A stretch of 64,000 nt of DNA from Dallia pectoralis. Lineage: Eukaryota > Chordata > Actinopteri > Esociformes > Umbridae. Shown piece after piece: positions 23,937 through 36,283 of the stretch. A program made the translations under genes and the position numbers. Numbering within the stretch: position 1 is the stretch's first letter; every line of letters starts with the position of its first letter. A model generated the notes under the pieces. That model did no database searches. It saw only the letters and a program-made list of their open reading frames with translations, and had not been told where the DNA came from. Location of the stretch: positions 389,380-453,379 of the forward strand of contig CM055760.1 of the NCBI GenBank assembly GCA_029465975.1. Direction: 5' to 3'.

Positions 23937-24672
23937 CAACAAACAATGTGTTGATGCATCAGTCACTGATATGATGTCCAGGGACAAAGTGAGCCTAATT
24001 TGTGATGTTAAAACATGGCATGAGATTATGGGACATTGTAATATTAGTGATGTGTTGAAATTACCTGAGGTGGTAGAGGGTATGAAAATCACAGGTGATA
24101 CCAAACTAGACTGTAATGTTTGTACTGAGGGAAAGTTTATCAACAGCAGAAATAGAAAAACGGACATAAAAGCGGGTGAGGCCCTAGAGTTGGTACATAC
24201 TGATTTATCAGGTCCTATTGAACCAACATCTCAAGAGGGATATAAGTATGCAATTTCATTCACAGACGATTTTTCAGGGGCAGTATCTGTTTACTTTCTT
24301 AAAAACAAGAGTGACGCTACTCTAGCGACAGAGAAGTTCCATGCAGACAGTGCACCATACGGTAGAGTCAAATGCATAAGCTCAGACAATGGCACAGAAT
24401 ACACAGGCAATGCATTTCAGTCACTTTTACGAGAAAAGGGTATAAGACATGATACATCATCCCCGTACTCTCCTCATCAAAATGGTACAGCTGAGAGACA
24501 ATGGCGAACCATGTTCAAAATGGGAAGGTGTCTGCTAATAGAGAAGGGATTACCAAAGATTCTGTGGCCTTATGCTGTCCAAACTGCAACTCACATCCGA
24601 AACAGATGTTATAATGACAGAATTAAGAATACACCATACTTCATGTTGACAGGAAGAAAGCCAGACCTCTAA
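23875..24672 (+). pseudogene. Copia integrase
   Basis: The frame shows the HHCC zinc-binding part (WHEIMGHCN then CNVCTEGK) and the DDE core: LVHTDLSGP (first Asp), CISSDNGTEY (second Asp), and HQNGTAERQWRT (Glu). The enzyme would join cDNA to host DNA. All catalytic residues are present. A frameshift at about 24,666 separates it from the RT frame, so the polyprotein cannot be made as it stands without frameshift correction. Confidence 0.85.
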
Positions 24673-24673
24673 A

Positions 24674-26773
24674 ATGTGGGTTTTTGGATCAGAATGCTAT
24701 GCGTACCAACACAATCAAAAGAAATTGGACCCTAGATGTGAGAAGGGAATATTTGTGGGGTATAGTAAAAATAGCCCAGCTTATCTGGTATATAATCCAC
24801 AAACAGGAAAGGTGTCAAAACATAGGTTAGTGAAATTCATTAGGAAGAGCAGTGTTGAACAACAGACACAAACCCATGAGGATTACCTAGAAATCCAAAT
24901 CTACCAAGACAGGACACAGGGTAGTGAAAATAGTGATGATGCCCCACAAAGTGAGGAAAGCACAGAGAACCGGGCCCTAGATGGAAATACGGAAAGTATT
25001 GATACAGACAATACAGAGGTGTCAGAACATGATGGAACTATGGAAAAAGTAGACACGGAAGACAACAAAAACAGTACAGGTCCAACAGCCAGGGCTAGTC
25101 AAAAACAGTACCACTCAAAAAGAGAAAAGAGAGCTCCAAAGTATTTAGAAGATTACCTGACAGACTCCAAAGATGATATAACCAATGTGAGTGTTGATTA
25201 TTGTTACAGGGCAGTGTGTGGAGTCCCACAAACCTATAGAGAGGCCCTTATGTCACCTGAGGCTCCCAGGTGGGAATATGCTATGAAGGGAGAGATAGAC
25301 TCACTTAAAGAAAATGACACATTTGAATTGACAACTCTACCAGAGGGCAGAAAGACAGTGGGGGGGACATGGGTATATGCCCTTAAAGAAAATTCAGAAA
25401 CAGGAAAAACCTTCAAGGCCAGGTATGTTGCAAAGGGATATAACCAAACTGAAGGCATAGACTACCATGAGACATTTTCTCCTACAGCAAATCTCACATC
25501 AGTACGGGCATTAATGCAGATAGCTGCTCAGAACGACTACTTAGTTCATCAGATGGACGTCAAAACAGCATATTTGCATGCTCCAATAGAGGAGGACATA
25601 TACTTAGAACAACCGGAGGGTTTTGAAGAGACATCTGACATAAGAGACAAGTTAGTACGGAAATTTAAAAAATCTCTGTATGGCCTAAAACAGTCTGGAA
25701 GAAACTGGTACAAACTTTTAAATGACCATTTGGAACAAAACAACTTTGAGAGAAATCAGTCTGATCACTGTGTGTATAGAAAGCAGATTGAAAATGAGAC
25801 AATCAAAGTGATCATCTGGGTAGATGATTTGATAATTGCAGCGAGCAGTGAGGATCAGCTTAACAGTTTTAAAGGAATAATGACGTCTAAATTTAACATG
25901 AAGGATCTAGGGAAAATCTCTTATTTTTTGGGGATTCAGTTTGAGCAAAAAGAGGGAGAAATTAAAATGAATCAGAAAAGGTACATTCTAAAAATGCTTG
26001 AAAGGTTTGGAATGTCAAACTGTAAACCAAAAGCTACACCAAGTGAGTTAAAAGTGGAGTGTAATTGGAATGAGGATGAAAACAACAAAGAGATTGAGAA
26101 CCCCAAAGAATACCGTGAACTGGTTGGAAGCTTGATCTATGTGACCGGTACCAGGCCAGACATTAGCTGGATTGTCAGTAAACTGTCACAAACCCTTGTA
26201 AAGCCTAAAACACATGACTTAACATCTGCTAAACATGTCCTGAGATACCTAAAAGGTACAGCTGACTACGATCTGTATTTTAAGAAAACAGACAAGACTT
26301 TAAGTCTAATAGCATTTAGTGATTCTGACTGGGCATCTTCTGTAGAAGATAGACGTAGCACCTCAGGATACTGTTTCAGCCTGACAGAACAAGGGCCTGT
26401 TATTTCATGGAAGTCTAAGAAACAGCCAACAGTGGCACTGTCGACCTGCAAAGCTGAATACATTGGTCTAGCAAACACTACTCAGGAAAGCATGTACCTA
26501 ACTCAACTGCTAAATGGCATGGACAGCAGTGTTTACACTTGTACCACGATGTATGGTGACAATCAGGGCGCAATTGCACTAAGTAGAAATCCAGTGAATA
26601 GATCTAGATCTAAACACATTGATGTGAAATATCATTTTATCCGTAATGCTGTCAGTGAGGAAAGAATAAAGATTGTGTACTGCGCAACAGAAGACATGGT
26701 GGCAGATATTTTGACAAAATCTGTATCAAAAATTAAAATTCTCAAGTTCAAAGGTTTCCTGTTTGGGAAATAA
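24674..26773 (+). CDS. Copia reverse transcriptase-RNase H
   Basis: An open frame of 699 codons without stop. RT motifs in order: ARYVAKGYNQTEGIDYHETF, VHQMDVKTAYLHA (first Asp), KSLYGLKQSGRNW and IIWVDDLIIAA (the catalytic DD, with Trp in place of the usual Tyr before VDD). RNase H motifs follow: AFSDSDWASS, STCKAEYIGL and KHIDVKYHFIR. The frame stops at 26,771, 51 bases before the right LTR. The length and intact motifs suggest fairly recent activity; upstream frameshifts imply this copy is now dead unless supplied in trans. Confidence 0.85.
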   Translation: MWVFGSECYAYQHNQKKLDPRCEKGIFVGYSKNSPAYLVYNPQTGKVSKHRLVKFIRKSSVEQQTQTHEDYLEIQIYQDRTQGSENSDDAPQSEESTENRALDGNTESIDTDNTEVSEHDGTMEKVDTEDNKNSTGPTARASQKQYHSKREKRAPKYLEDYLTDSKDDITNVSVDYCYRAVCGVPQTYREALMSPEAPRWEYAMKGEIDSLKENDTFELTTLPEGRKTVGGTWVYALKENSETGKTFKARYVAKGYNQTEGIDYHETFSPTANLTSVRALMQIAAQNDYLVHQMDVKTAYLHAPIEEDIYLEQPEGFEETSDIRDKLVRKFKKSLYGLKQSGRNWYKLLNDHLEQNNFERNQSDHCVYRKQIENETIKVIIWVDDLIIAASSEDQLNSFKGIMTSKFNMKDLGKISYFLGIQFEQKEGEIKMNQKRYILKMLERFGMSNCKPKATPSELKVECNWNEDENNKEIENPKEYRELVGSLIYVTGTRPDISWIVSKLSQTLVKPKTHDLTSAKHVLRYLKGTADYDLYFKKTDKTLSLIAFSDSDWASSVEDRRSTSGYCFSLTEQGPVISWKSKKQPTVALSTCKAEYIGLANTTQESMYLTQLLNGMDSSVYTCTTMYGDNQGAIALSRNPVNRSRSKHIDVKYHFIRNAVSEERIKIVYCATEDMVADILTKSVSKIKILKFKGFLFGK

Positions 26774-27029
26774 ATACTTGTGATAACATTGTACATGGCT
26801 TAAGATGTTGAGAACAAGTGGGGGTGTTGAGTTATATGTTCTCATTAACTCATATATTTTATATACCTTACTATTATTTTGTTTCTATACTATGTTACTG
26901 ACTGTTGTATGTCAAGATGTGCCAGAGTTCATTGTGCGCATGTGTAAACAAAAATGGGACTTTTATTTTGACTTACGTGGGGTGAAGGGTCAGTACCAAT
27001 GAAGCTTTGTAGAATGCGCACGTGTGTGA

Positions 27030-27430
27030 TAATTCGGCCTGAGCCCGAGCTGAGCCGGAAAGTTTTTAAAAGCCCGAAGGCCGAACCCGGTCATTTTGCT
27101 GTCATATTTTACGAGAATGTCAATTTTTTTGCATTCGGCATAACCGGCTCGTTTTTTTCATTAGAAGTGAGATTTTAATATTTTGGCCGGTGCAACCAAA
27201 TGTATGGGCCACAGTCCTGCCTGCGTTTCACCTCCTCAGCATCCATTCGCTAAATGAAACGCATAACCTGACCACTCATTCACCGCGCAATCCGGAGCGC
27301 AAGAGACCGAGCCCGAACCCGACCCCGACCCAGAGTGTAATGATAGACAAGTCTCGATCCCCGTAGGGGGTCGGGTTCGGTCGGGTTCGGGCAAAGATCT
27401 GCAGCTTTAATTCCGTTCCCCGATGCCCCG
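27030..27430. repeat. GC-rich MITE-like segment abutting the Copia right LTR
   Basis: It starts with AATTCGGCCTGAGCCCGAGC at the point where the LTR is cut and contains an inverted pair, CCCGAACCCGACCCCGACCC near 27,312 and GGGTCGGGTTCGG near 27,368. The pattern resembles ends of non-autonomous hAT elements seen in fish. No coding potential. It probably truncated the LTR. Confidence 0.4.
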
Positions 27431-30408
27431 GTCCAGCTCAGTAAGGACAGTGCAAGCCTTTCCCCCTCCTGTGGTCAGCATCTCTCGTTTGTGTTTGGCA
27501 ATACTTTTTTTGCCTCAAACTTCATGTCAAACCATTTCTTTTTTATGTCATTTTTATGTGGTTCGCCCTTCCCCTGACACAGCGTTCACAGAATCCTTTT
27601 TGTATTTGATTTTGCAACCACTGACGCTGCTAAATATTACATGTACATAAGCCTGTTTACTTATTGCAGAAGTATTTCCACTTCTGAACTACAGAAGTAA
27701 TTTGTTCTTTTGGCGTCTGATCCTCTATATACATATTGGTTTAGGCATTTTTTTCATTCTCCACGTTTTTACGATGAGTTTCCACTCTGCCCTGCAGTTT
27801 AACGCCCTTTTATGGGAAATACCGGGGCGTTTACCTATGCTAATTAGGAACAACGGACACACGCTTTGAATTTACAAAGACGTGGTATTCATCATTATCG
27901 CAACGTAGGTACGAACAATTACGCCATTTAAGAACACGTTCGTGAATTTGAGTAAGACTTTTCTTTGGACCTTTCTTAGGAACGAATTTAAGAAATAACT
28001 TAGGAAAACATTGAATAATATGGCCCATTGTGTGCATTCTGGGTTGTACTGCCCACGTTCAAAAAGTAATTCCTCCGGCACACATTATCTGATTTACTCC
28101 ATTCAAAGCATGGGTGATTCTGTGGGACCTCCTCTATGCAACTGTACCAGACACGACTCTTTGGCTAGTAGAGTCTAACGAATAAACATCAGTGTATTGA
28201 TATAGCCTACAAGAATCTTCAACAAAGTATTGTTGTGTATCGAAATGAAACGAATAAAAACATCAATATGCATACGACATTTTGTATATTAATATCCCTA
28301 TACCCCTATATCCCTAGTATAATTTAGTTTTCTATTCATGTTTTATTTATGCACCTTCCTGCCAATCTAAATTCCTTGTCTGTACACACATTCATGGCGA
28401 ATAAACACTTCTGAAAAAATAAATATTCAGTTCACGTTGTACATTTTACTATTGTCTAAAATGAGGTTATATACCGTCCAGCAACTATATACCTAAATAA
28501 TGTGAACTAAAAGTTGGTAATACGAATGCATTGCCCGTTCAAATAAATGATGAGGTACAACTCGCATTCAATATTAAATGCCTTGGAACTCCGATAGAAC
28601 TTTATTTTAGCAAATTATGAATATAATGACACAAACGTAACTGAACATAAGACAATATACCAACTTTGACAATGTGGTGGAGGCCGTGGTCAATTATTAT
28701 TTTAATTTCTTGAAACGTTACGGTTTCCAAGACAGGTTTCTGTATTTCAACAGTAGGACGTTGCTTCGGCTACATCGATATCAAATTAGTTTAATGTTAT
28801 CAATGCAATGCAATAATGCATTATAACAGAATATAACTTCAATAAACGCATAGAGCGTTTCAACTTCATATAAACATTTCTTATTATTGATTTACGTTGA
28901 TGCTTCGATGGCGAAGCAACAGAACGATATATCAGAAAATTTACAGCATTTACCTCAATATTATAGTCTGCAATACGTCTAAATTAATTTTAATGTTTTA
29001 ATTTAAAATAATCAGTGTGATAATATCGGTGAACTATATTATTTAGCAGTCTATATTAGTCTATGTAAGTTACGGCTCTTTTCACACCACGCATCGTATA
29101 CACACAAAATGTATTATATATACTTTACAATGCCTAATATTGTGTATGTATCAACTATTATGAATTGCCTATTGTTTCAGTAGGCCATTATTATTTGAAA
29201 AGCATCTTTGAAAGTGAAATATGGTCGGCTGTGAAACATAGCCTACATAAGTTTGTTGTTTAGATCTTCCCTGATGCCGCCTCGTTATACAGAAGCCGCA
29301 GGATTATATTCACGTCATTCATGTTAACTCAAAATTGTCTACAATAAGTAAACATTTATTTGGTGTAATAAAAAATAATCATTGTGTTATTTTTGTGTTT
29401 GTATAATATCACGTTGCATGAAATTCACTTGCAGAAAATGTGACCTGGTTTCGGGGTTTCAAGCGCCACCTGGTGACAGACAACAAGATATATTGGTGAA
29501 AAAAATACAAGCAAGATGGCGGATAGCCACTTCGCACATAATTTCGGCAAAATAGCTTTAAATTCGCATTTCCAGTGATTATTTTAACAGAAAAAAACAA
29601 GGGGATAAAGCATGCCTATCTAGGAGCATATCTAAAAGGATTTTTCTGTAAGTTAATAGAGTGCCGCAAAAAGATTCTTTTACGAGCCTCTGGGGTCAAA
29701 TGACCCACCTCAGGCGCTTCTAGTGTTAACGAGATCCCTCAGAATCCTGCAAGGAGCTCGATTTTAGCTGGATTGCATGGAAGTAAATATGTCCCGCCTT
29801 TCAAGTTTAATACGGTTTTATTTTACTTTGGGTTTGAGACATTGGGAGATACTGCTGTCTTTAAGTAATATAAATGGTATTGTTATTAGTGCGTCAACTT
29901 TGCGCAGACACCTCAAGACTTTGCGCCTATTCAGACGAAAAGAACATTCTGATCTGCTTGACATTGCTCTGTTTCTCCAGGATCAGTTGAACCGATATGG
30001 TATGCTTCACAGATATAAGATGATGCATCTGAAATGCATTCAGGCTGGCTACGTGGTGACACAAGAGACAATCAGGCAATTGTTGAAAATTCTGGATCCA
30101 CATGGAGTGCAACTGAGGCGCAGGAATGGTCTTCGGCGCCGTTTGTATCATAATCCAGGCCCGAACTTTTTATGGCATGTTGATTAATATGATAAACTCA
30201 AACCATATGGGATCTGCATCAATGGTGCAATCGACGGGTTTTCACGAATGATGATATGGCTACATGCATACTCTACAAGTAGTGATCCCAAGGTCATCGC
30301 TGGATACTTTATTGATGCGGTGTTATCAAGGAATGGGACAGCCACCCGAATTCGCTCAGACTTAGGGACAGAGAACTGTTACATGGAACAGATGCAGAAG
30401 TTCATGAG

Positions 30409-33400
30409 CAGTGTTGCCGCAGTTACTTCAAAAAAGTAATCAGATTACTGACTACTGATTACTGCTTTAAAAAGTAACTAAGTTACACTACAGATTGCTT
30501 GATTTTGATTTTTAGATTACTAGTTACTTTATTAGTTACTTTCAGAAGCTGGCGACAACATCCCCATCACCTTAACATAAAAATGACAACCAGTTTTGCC
30601 AACACTCACTTTATTGAAACACTCACTTAACAGTTACCTCAACAATGGTAACAGAATAGGCCACATTAACTAAACAATCCTGACAGAATAGGCTACATGT
30701 TTTTATTAAAAATAAAATAAAGACAGCCTTTCTTGACTTAAATACAAAAGAAATCAAATAATAAAACATTCCTAACATAAATACTTGTTTTATATAAAAA
30801 ATAAAATTAAGACCTTCTTTCGTCAGCTTACTTAAAATAAATACTAGTTTTTTATTATAATATAAAACAAAGACTTTCCTGACCGATATATTTAACTTTT
30901 AACTGTTACTACATGTTTATAAATGCAACTATTACACTATTTTTAACACAAATATGAAACCTGTTTTTCATCAGCAAGGAGTGGTTCTACAAAACAAATA
31001 GTGTATAACCACATGTAGGCTTCTACTTCTTTTACCACATGTCTACTTCTGTTACTTTGTTATTAGTGAAACAGAGGTGTGGGGTGAGTAAACCAGTGGT
31101 TGTACCTCATTAACAGAAGCTTCTCAAAGGTCTTGTCAGAGAGTCTATTTCTTCTAGGTGTGAGCACCAAACCGCCCAGACTGAAAAGCCGCTCCACAGG
31201 AGCACTTGATGGGGTTGGAGTGTTATACTTCAAGAAAATGTTCTTAATGTTTGAAAACTTATCCAGAATCTGAAGGTCATGGGCTGACCTCAGGTAGTCC
31301 ATGATTTCATTTTCTGCAGAGTAGGTATCCTCTGACTCTGCCTCAAAAGTGAAAAACCCCCTCTCACTTCGGCTGGCGGAAGTGGTGGGCACACTGGCAG
31401 GGCTCTGTGCTGCAGTAGCCGTGGTGTGGCGGCACTCTGCTCTCAAAAGCTCTTTTACTCGCTCCCTCCTACCTGCATCTTTCAGCCATCGGAGTTTGAA
31501 TGTTGGACAACTGACAGCTGCGAGAAGGGCATCTTTGTCGTCCAGCTCAGCAGCAAAATGAGTCTGGATAGCCTGAAAAATGTAATTAATATAATATGTT
31601 TATGCCTTCAACGGCTAATATGTATTATGTTATTGAATTACTTGCAAACCATAACTGATGTGGGGTCAATATTATGGATTTAATTTTGTTTTAGGTTACT
31701 TACTGACATTTGTATTTTCTTTAATGTTCTTTTGCAATTATAATGACTATTCTGTTCCATGTTTATGAATAGTGTTATGCAAGAAATGCTAACGATCTTA
31801 AAAGATGGAACATACCTGCACTATGGCATCTGGAAGGCCTGCAGTCATCCTGGAAAGGGCATCTTTCACAGCCAGGGTCTTCTGCATCAAAACTTCAAGT
31901 GTGGGTAGTAAAGTCCCATAATGACAGTCACCTTGTAAAATGTCCAGTGCTACAGTCAGAGGCTTCATGGCGGTGCATTACTCATGCAGGAACTGGTACT
32001 CTTGTCCTTTGAAGCACTTAACTCCCAGCTTGGTGCACAGAGTATTTAGCTCACTTATGGGGATTTCTGCAATTCTCTTCATAGCATCAAAAAAGGAATT
32101 CCACCTTGTGGACGTTGGTACCAGGAGCTTTCTTTTGCTAACTTCCTCCACTGTTTCTGATGCAAGGGTAGATCTACTTGATTTCGTCCAAAGAGCTGTG
32201 CATTTTGCTGTGCTGCTCCTATACACAGCCTTGCTCTCTGCATTAGATGTTAAATATTTATTTACATCATTTGTGGAAATTAGGTTGATGGTGTGTGAAG
32301 CACATCTGTGGTGTGGGGGAAGAGACAGCTGGCCATCACCTTTATCCTCAGCTGAGAGGATTTCTGACAGATCTAAAAAAGTGACATCATCATCATTTGT
32401 GGGGGTAGACTCTCCCTCCTCCTCCTCATCATCAGACTCTGTGATAGGCTGATAAACTTTAAACGCCTTGACAAAGTTGGATCCATTATCAGTCACTGTT
32501 GCAACTACTTTGTAGAGTAGTCCATAAGAACAGTGGATTTTTTCGATTTCTGCACCAATAACATCATACGTGTGTCTACCACGAATTCTCCTACATGCTA
32601 ATGCAGCCTTGTTGCGCTCTAATGTGGTTCTACTGATCCAGTGGAGCGTAACTCCCATATAACTTCTGTTGTTAGCAGTCCAAATATTCGCGGTAGTTGA
32701 CACAAAGTCGACCTCATTCAGCGTTGCCTTCAGATTTATTTCCATCGCTGCATACTCCTTCTCCGTGTAATAAGAAAAAGCTGTTCTGTGAGGCAGCTCG
32801 GCATTAACAGTTGTAGTCGGGATCATGTTAATTATGGCACGAAACGAGGGTGAGTCAACCGTGTTTAAGGGCAGCATTTCTTCTACAACATACTGCCCGA
32901 CCAACTTCTTTAACTCTCCCCCACTTACTGAGTTTGCAGCAAAGTCCAGCTTTTGTTGTTTAAGTGGTGGGGGACCTCCTGCTTTCTGGTTCGCACCACC
33001 TGGTGAGACTTGCTCTGCAAGTTTAACTGTGCAGTGCTTTGTTTTCAAATGTTTCTTTAAATTTGATGTTGTGTTTTTGTAAGTTGATAGCACGTTGTTG
33101 CCAGCACAGAGTGTACAACGTACTCTTATATTGTCATCTTTAGCAGAAACAAATTCAAAATAATGGCTATATTTCCAGCTAGCGCCTCGATTTTCTCCCT
33201 CCATTGTTATTTACGTGTCGCTGCTGAAAACGTGACTTGAGTTGACGCATACGTGACTTTACTCCCTGAGACGCAAGAAGCAAAATATATGTTTACTAAG
33301 GAAAATGTAAAACAAGTAACGCACAGCGACCTGGATGAGTAACTATAATCTGATTACTGTTTTGGAAATAATAACGCGTTAGATTACTCGTTACAAAAAA

Positions 33401-33440
33401 ATTGTCAAAATAGAGCAATCACTTTTACCCGGCATCACTG
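30409..33440 (-). mobile_element. hAT DNA transposon with 8-bp target duplication
   Basis: The ends are CAGTGTTGCC (30,409) and its imperfect inverse GGCATCACTG (ending 33,440), flanked by a perfect 8-bp duplication TTCATGAG (30,401-30,408 and 33,441-33,448). Ends and duplication length fit hAT. The left terminal region is rich in AGTAATCAGATTAC and AAGTAACTAAGTTAC boxes, typical of a very common fish hAT family. It carries a ZBED-like transposase on the minus strand. Removing it restores the integrase frame precisely. Confidence 0.9.
31063..33204 (-). pseudogene. ZBED-like hAT transposase
   Basis: Exon 1 starts at the ATG at 33,204. A BED zinc finger is near the start (VRCTLCAGNN then LKKHLKTKH). 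The catalytic region includes VATVTDNGSNFVKAF, HHRCASHTINL and STRWNSFFDAMKR. A single in-frame stop (TAA) at 31,978 interrupts exon 1 inside QFLHE..CTAMKPLTVALD. The exon ends with a CAG|GTATGT donor at 31,817. Exon 2 (31,574-31,063) after TTTTTCAG reads AIQTHFAAELDDKD and ends with the hAT dimerisation block SSAPVERLFSLGG..RRNRLSDKTFEKLL. One stop is the only visible lesion. Similar genes are annotated 'zinc finger BED domain-containing protein 1-like'. Confidence 0.85.
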
Positions 33441-34699
33441 TTCATGAGACATGATCATACGGACGACTTTTCAAGAAATTGCTATTTGTATGGCTCAAGC
33501 AATCATAACCAACGGATAGAGCAATGGTGGGGATTTTTGAGGAAGCAGCATTTACAGTTCTGGATCAACCTATTTCAAGATCTAAAAGATTCCGACGACT
33601 TCTCCGGTGACTTCCTAGACAAAAGTCTAAAACAGTTCACATGTCTTGAAATAATAGAGGTAAGAAATGTGCTTTAGACATGTAAATTGTGATATGTTAT
33701 TCTGCTATAGATTTTGTCAATACGCCAAAATGTTGTGACATGCAGCATAATTGTCTCATTTCATAGGTCTAACAACTGTTCCATGACAGAAGCAAATTGG
33801 GCGCCGATAACCATTAGTCATTTAATTAGATTATTAAATTAATTTGTAGATCACATTTTTTCCTAAAGTTGACTTTTTAAGAGATAAGTGGATCTCAGTA
33901 TAAGGAGTTAGAATTACAGCAGCCTACATCTACAACAATAAAATGCAATACAAACATTAATGCCGCTGTAATATTAATCCTGTTATATGAATGTTGCACA
34001 ACTGCTATCTTATATTAACCCAAAAACATCATAATAGTAAAACACTGACAAGGAAAATTTACTGCACTATGAGTAGCCTACTATTATTAATTTCATTCTC
34101 GTACTTTTATGCACATTTTGGTGAAATAAAATTGTTTCTCTGCATTAGTGGGACACAGTTTGTGAGAGGGAGATGACTTATTTGACCCTGATTATATAAC
34201 ACAAAACTTAACATAGTTTTTTTTTCCAAATATTTAATTTAACATGCATGAAACTGTTTGAGAAACGGCTCTACTGTATCATACTATTAAGCATTTATTT
34301 TGCCTGCAGCTGGTATTGCGACGGTGAGGACTAATTTTCTTACTTTCCCACTCTTTTTATTTATATTTAGAGAGAACTGCAGGATGTTGTTCACCTCTGG
34401 AACACTCACAGAATTCGCCCATCCAGAAATGCTGTGTCTCCTGGTGGACGTCCAGTGATGATGTACACCTTACCCCAAATGTTTGGTGCTAGGGAGTACC
34501 ATAAAGAGGCATCCCAACAGAAGATACAGGCTTGTAGGGAGGAATGTCGTGAGAGAGGACCATATCCCTGTGATAATACAGTGTTTGACATTTGTTGCCT
34601 TGCCATGGCAGAAAACAGTCTTCATCCACCAACCTCTCCAGAGGAAGCCATTGATCTTTACATGTTCTTACGTGCTTACATACGTACCCAAATGTAATA

Positions 34700-36283
34700 A
34701 TCACAAGTTGTTCTACTGGATCAAATGACAGAATTGCAGTTTGGACAAAAAAGGCTATATACCATGACATTTACTGTAAATCTTTGACAGAAGTACTGTG
34801 TTTAAGCTATCAATAATAGACAACACTTTCATAATTTATATCTCCAAACTGAGCTCCATATCATCTCTTTTCATTCATCATTATGTACATCTCAACCACA
34901 GAACTGGGAACAATACTGTACCCGCAAATGAAAGGTATCACATGTTGCCATTGTCAAAAATGGCACATTTGTCCTTATGGTGGAACTATTTGGTATCACC
35001 AGATGTGGTCTGACACACTTTGGGCTCGTTGTATACAGGGCAATCAACATGATGTTTGGATGGCCTTTAAATCAAACATATTATTGTATCTTGTTATCGT
35101 GTGTCTCTGGGCTGCACATTAAGCACTTTTTACACAATTATTTGGCATCATATAAACCATGCTAAACCAGTGCAGTGCAAAAATTTTTCTCCCCAGTGTG
35201 ATTTACTGTGTATGTAGGAGATAGGTAATGAATATGTAATACATTTGGTAATGTAATGATGACTGTCTAAAGAGTTCTGGTGAATGCAGGAACAGCAGTG
35301 CAGTTGTCAAAACTCAGTAATTCTACTGTGTGAGACAAGAGCCATGTGTGTTATCTGTAGTAAAAAAATCTGTACAAAACAAGAGATAAACCTGTGCTTT
35401 TTATTTGTAAAAGCAGAACACATTTTAATGTAGTGCTGTATGTTAGAACATTTCCAAACACTGCCACTATTAATATTTAACATGAGCTGACATTGCCTCA
35501 GGGTCCAAGTTAATTATAATTTTTCAATGAAAATCAATTTGACAAGAATATTTCTTTTAAATTGTCCCAAAAAGTATGCCCCTAAACTGCTAACAGAAAT
35601 GATGGCTTACATATCAAATATTTGTACAAATATGTATCTAAATCACTTAAAAATGAAAATGTACACACATGCATTTACAACATACATCGTGTAAAAAGCT
35701 TATAATTGTGTTTTGGTTAAGTGGACCTTAAAGTTTATAAACAAAATGTTCAGCCACTCAATATGTTTCTACAGACAGTTTAAGTCTGGTAATAACAGCA
35801 ACTGCACATGGAACGTTGCAAAACATGTTGCCATTGTCAAAATGGAAAATTTGTCCTCATGGTGGAACTATTCAGCATGAACAAATGTGTGATTTCACAC
35901 TTTGGGCCCACTGCAAACAGGGCAACCTAAATGGCATTTGAATGCTCCTTTATCATCAATACATCAAACTGATTATTGCATCTTGTTATCATGTGTAAAT
36001 GTTTCTATGGGCTGGATATATAGTCCATCAACAAAATGTTCATCAGCCAGTAAACATGTTTCGACAGTAAGTTTGTTAATGACATTCTGGATAAAACTGA
36101 AACTGAAAAATAAGAAATAAAAACTAAATCACCCTGCGCACATAATGCACCACCTGGGTTAATGACTTCCCCTATGTGCTCTGTCTCACATTCACACACT
36201 ATCTAAAGGTAAACAGACGGCACTGATTAGGCTATAACTGGGCAAGAGGGAATAGTGTGTACATGTGAGTGTGAGAGACACTT
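34700..36283. other. Intergenic DNA between converging integrase and HECT-like genes
   Basis: No gene. A direct repeat of about 190 bp occurs at 34,931-35,117 and 35,822-36,018, sharing TGTTGCCATTGTCAAAA, GGTGGAACTATT and CATCTTGTTATCRTGTGT-like segments with about 20% difference. The repeats may be duplicated 3' UTR of the integrase gene. Rest is AT-rich. Confidence 0.5.

Larger units (their letters stand above)
22450..27029 (+). mobile_element. Copia LTR retrotransposon
   Basis: The left LTR starts at 22,450 and the right LTR at 26,825, both with TGTTGAGTTATATGTTCTCA. The right LTR follows a polypurine tract (AAGTGGGGG). Over the roughly 200 bases that align they differ at about five positions plus one indel. 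The right LTR is cut at about 27,029, where an unrelated GC-rich repeat begins. Internal order is gag, protease, integrase, RT, RNase H, which is the Copia order. It sits inside element C, making it the deepest layer of the nest. Confidence 0.9.
17900..29725 (+). mobile_element. Element C: TTAA transposon nested in E in inverted orientation
   Basis: The left end is CACTAGAAGCGCGGAGG and the right end, inverted, CACTAGAAGCGCCTGAGG, bordered by TTAA at 17,896-17,899 and 29,726-29,729. The left-end sequence equals the right end of E and the right-end sequence equals the left end of E (E has one mismatch in CACTAG), so C is a relative of E facing the opposite way. Removing C restores the 72-bp array unit (CTGAATTAACGAG). 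C's own sequence, without a solo LTR, an LTR-like insert, Copia and a MITE, is about 4-5 kb and non-coding. It is therefore probably non-autonomous. From 27,430 to 29,725 I see no gene, only decayed copies of motifs from its left arm (near 28,050-28,170 and 28,530-28,620). Confidence 0.75.
29777..34697 (+). pseudogene. DDE integrase-core gene, module copy 2, split by a hAT insertion
   Basis: A first exon from the ATG at 29,777 has a helix-turn-helix-like start (STLRRHLKTLRLFRRK), then RRRLYHNPGPNFLWHVD (first catalytic Asp). A stop codon at 30,185 follows, then in the same frame CINGAIDGFSRM, RIRSDLGTEN (second Asp) and EQMQKFM up to the hAT insertion at 30,409. After the insertion the frame resumes exactly with NHNQRIEQWWGFLRKQ (third residue, Glu) to a GT donor at 33,661. 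A last exon (34,371-34,697) reads ELQDVVHLWNTHRIRPSRNA and ends at TGA. The family is the fish and invertebrate 'integrase core domain' genes of unknown role. One stop codon and one removable insertion are its only obvious defects. Confidence 0.75.

Noticed and set aside
29777..34697. Integrase-core gene as part of a retrovirus or LTR element
   Set aside because: It has introns, a helix-turn-helix-like start, no gag, protease or RT, and no LTRs around it.
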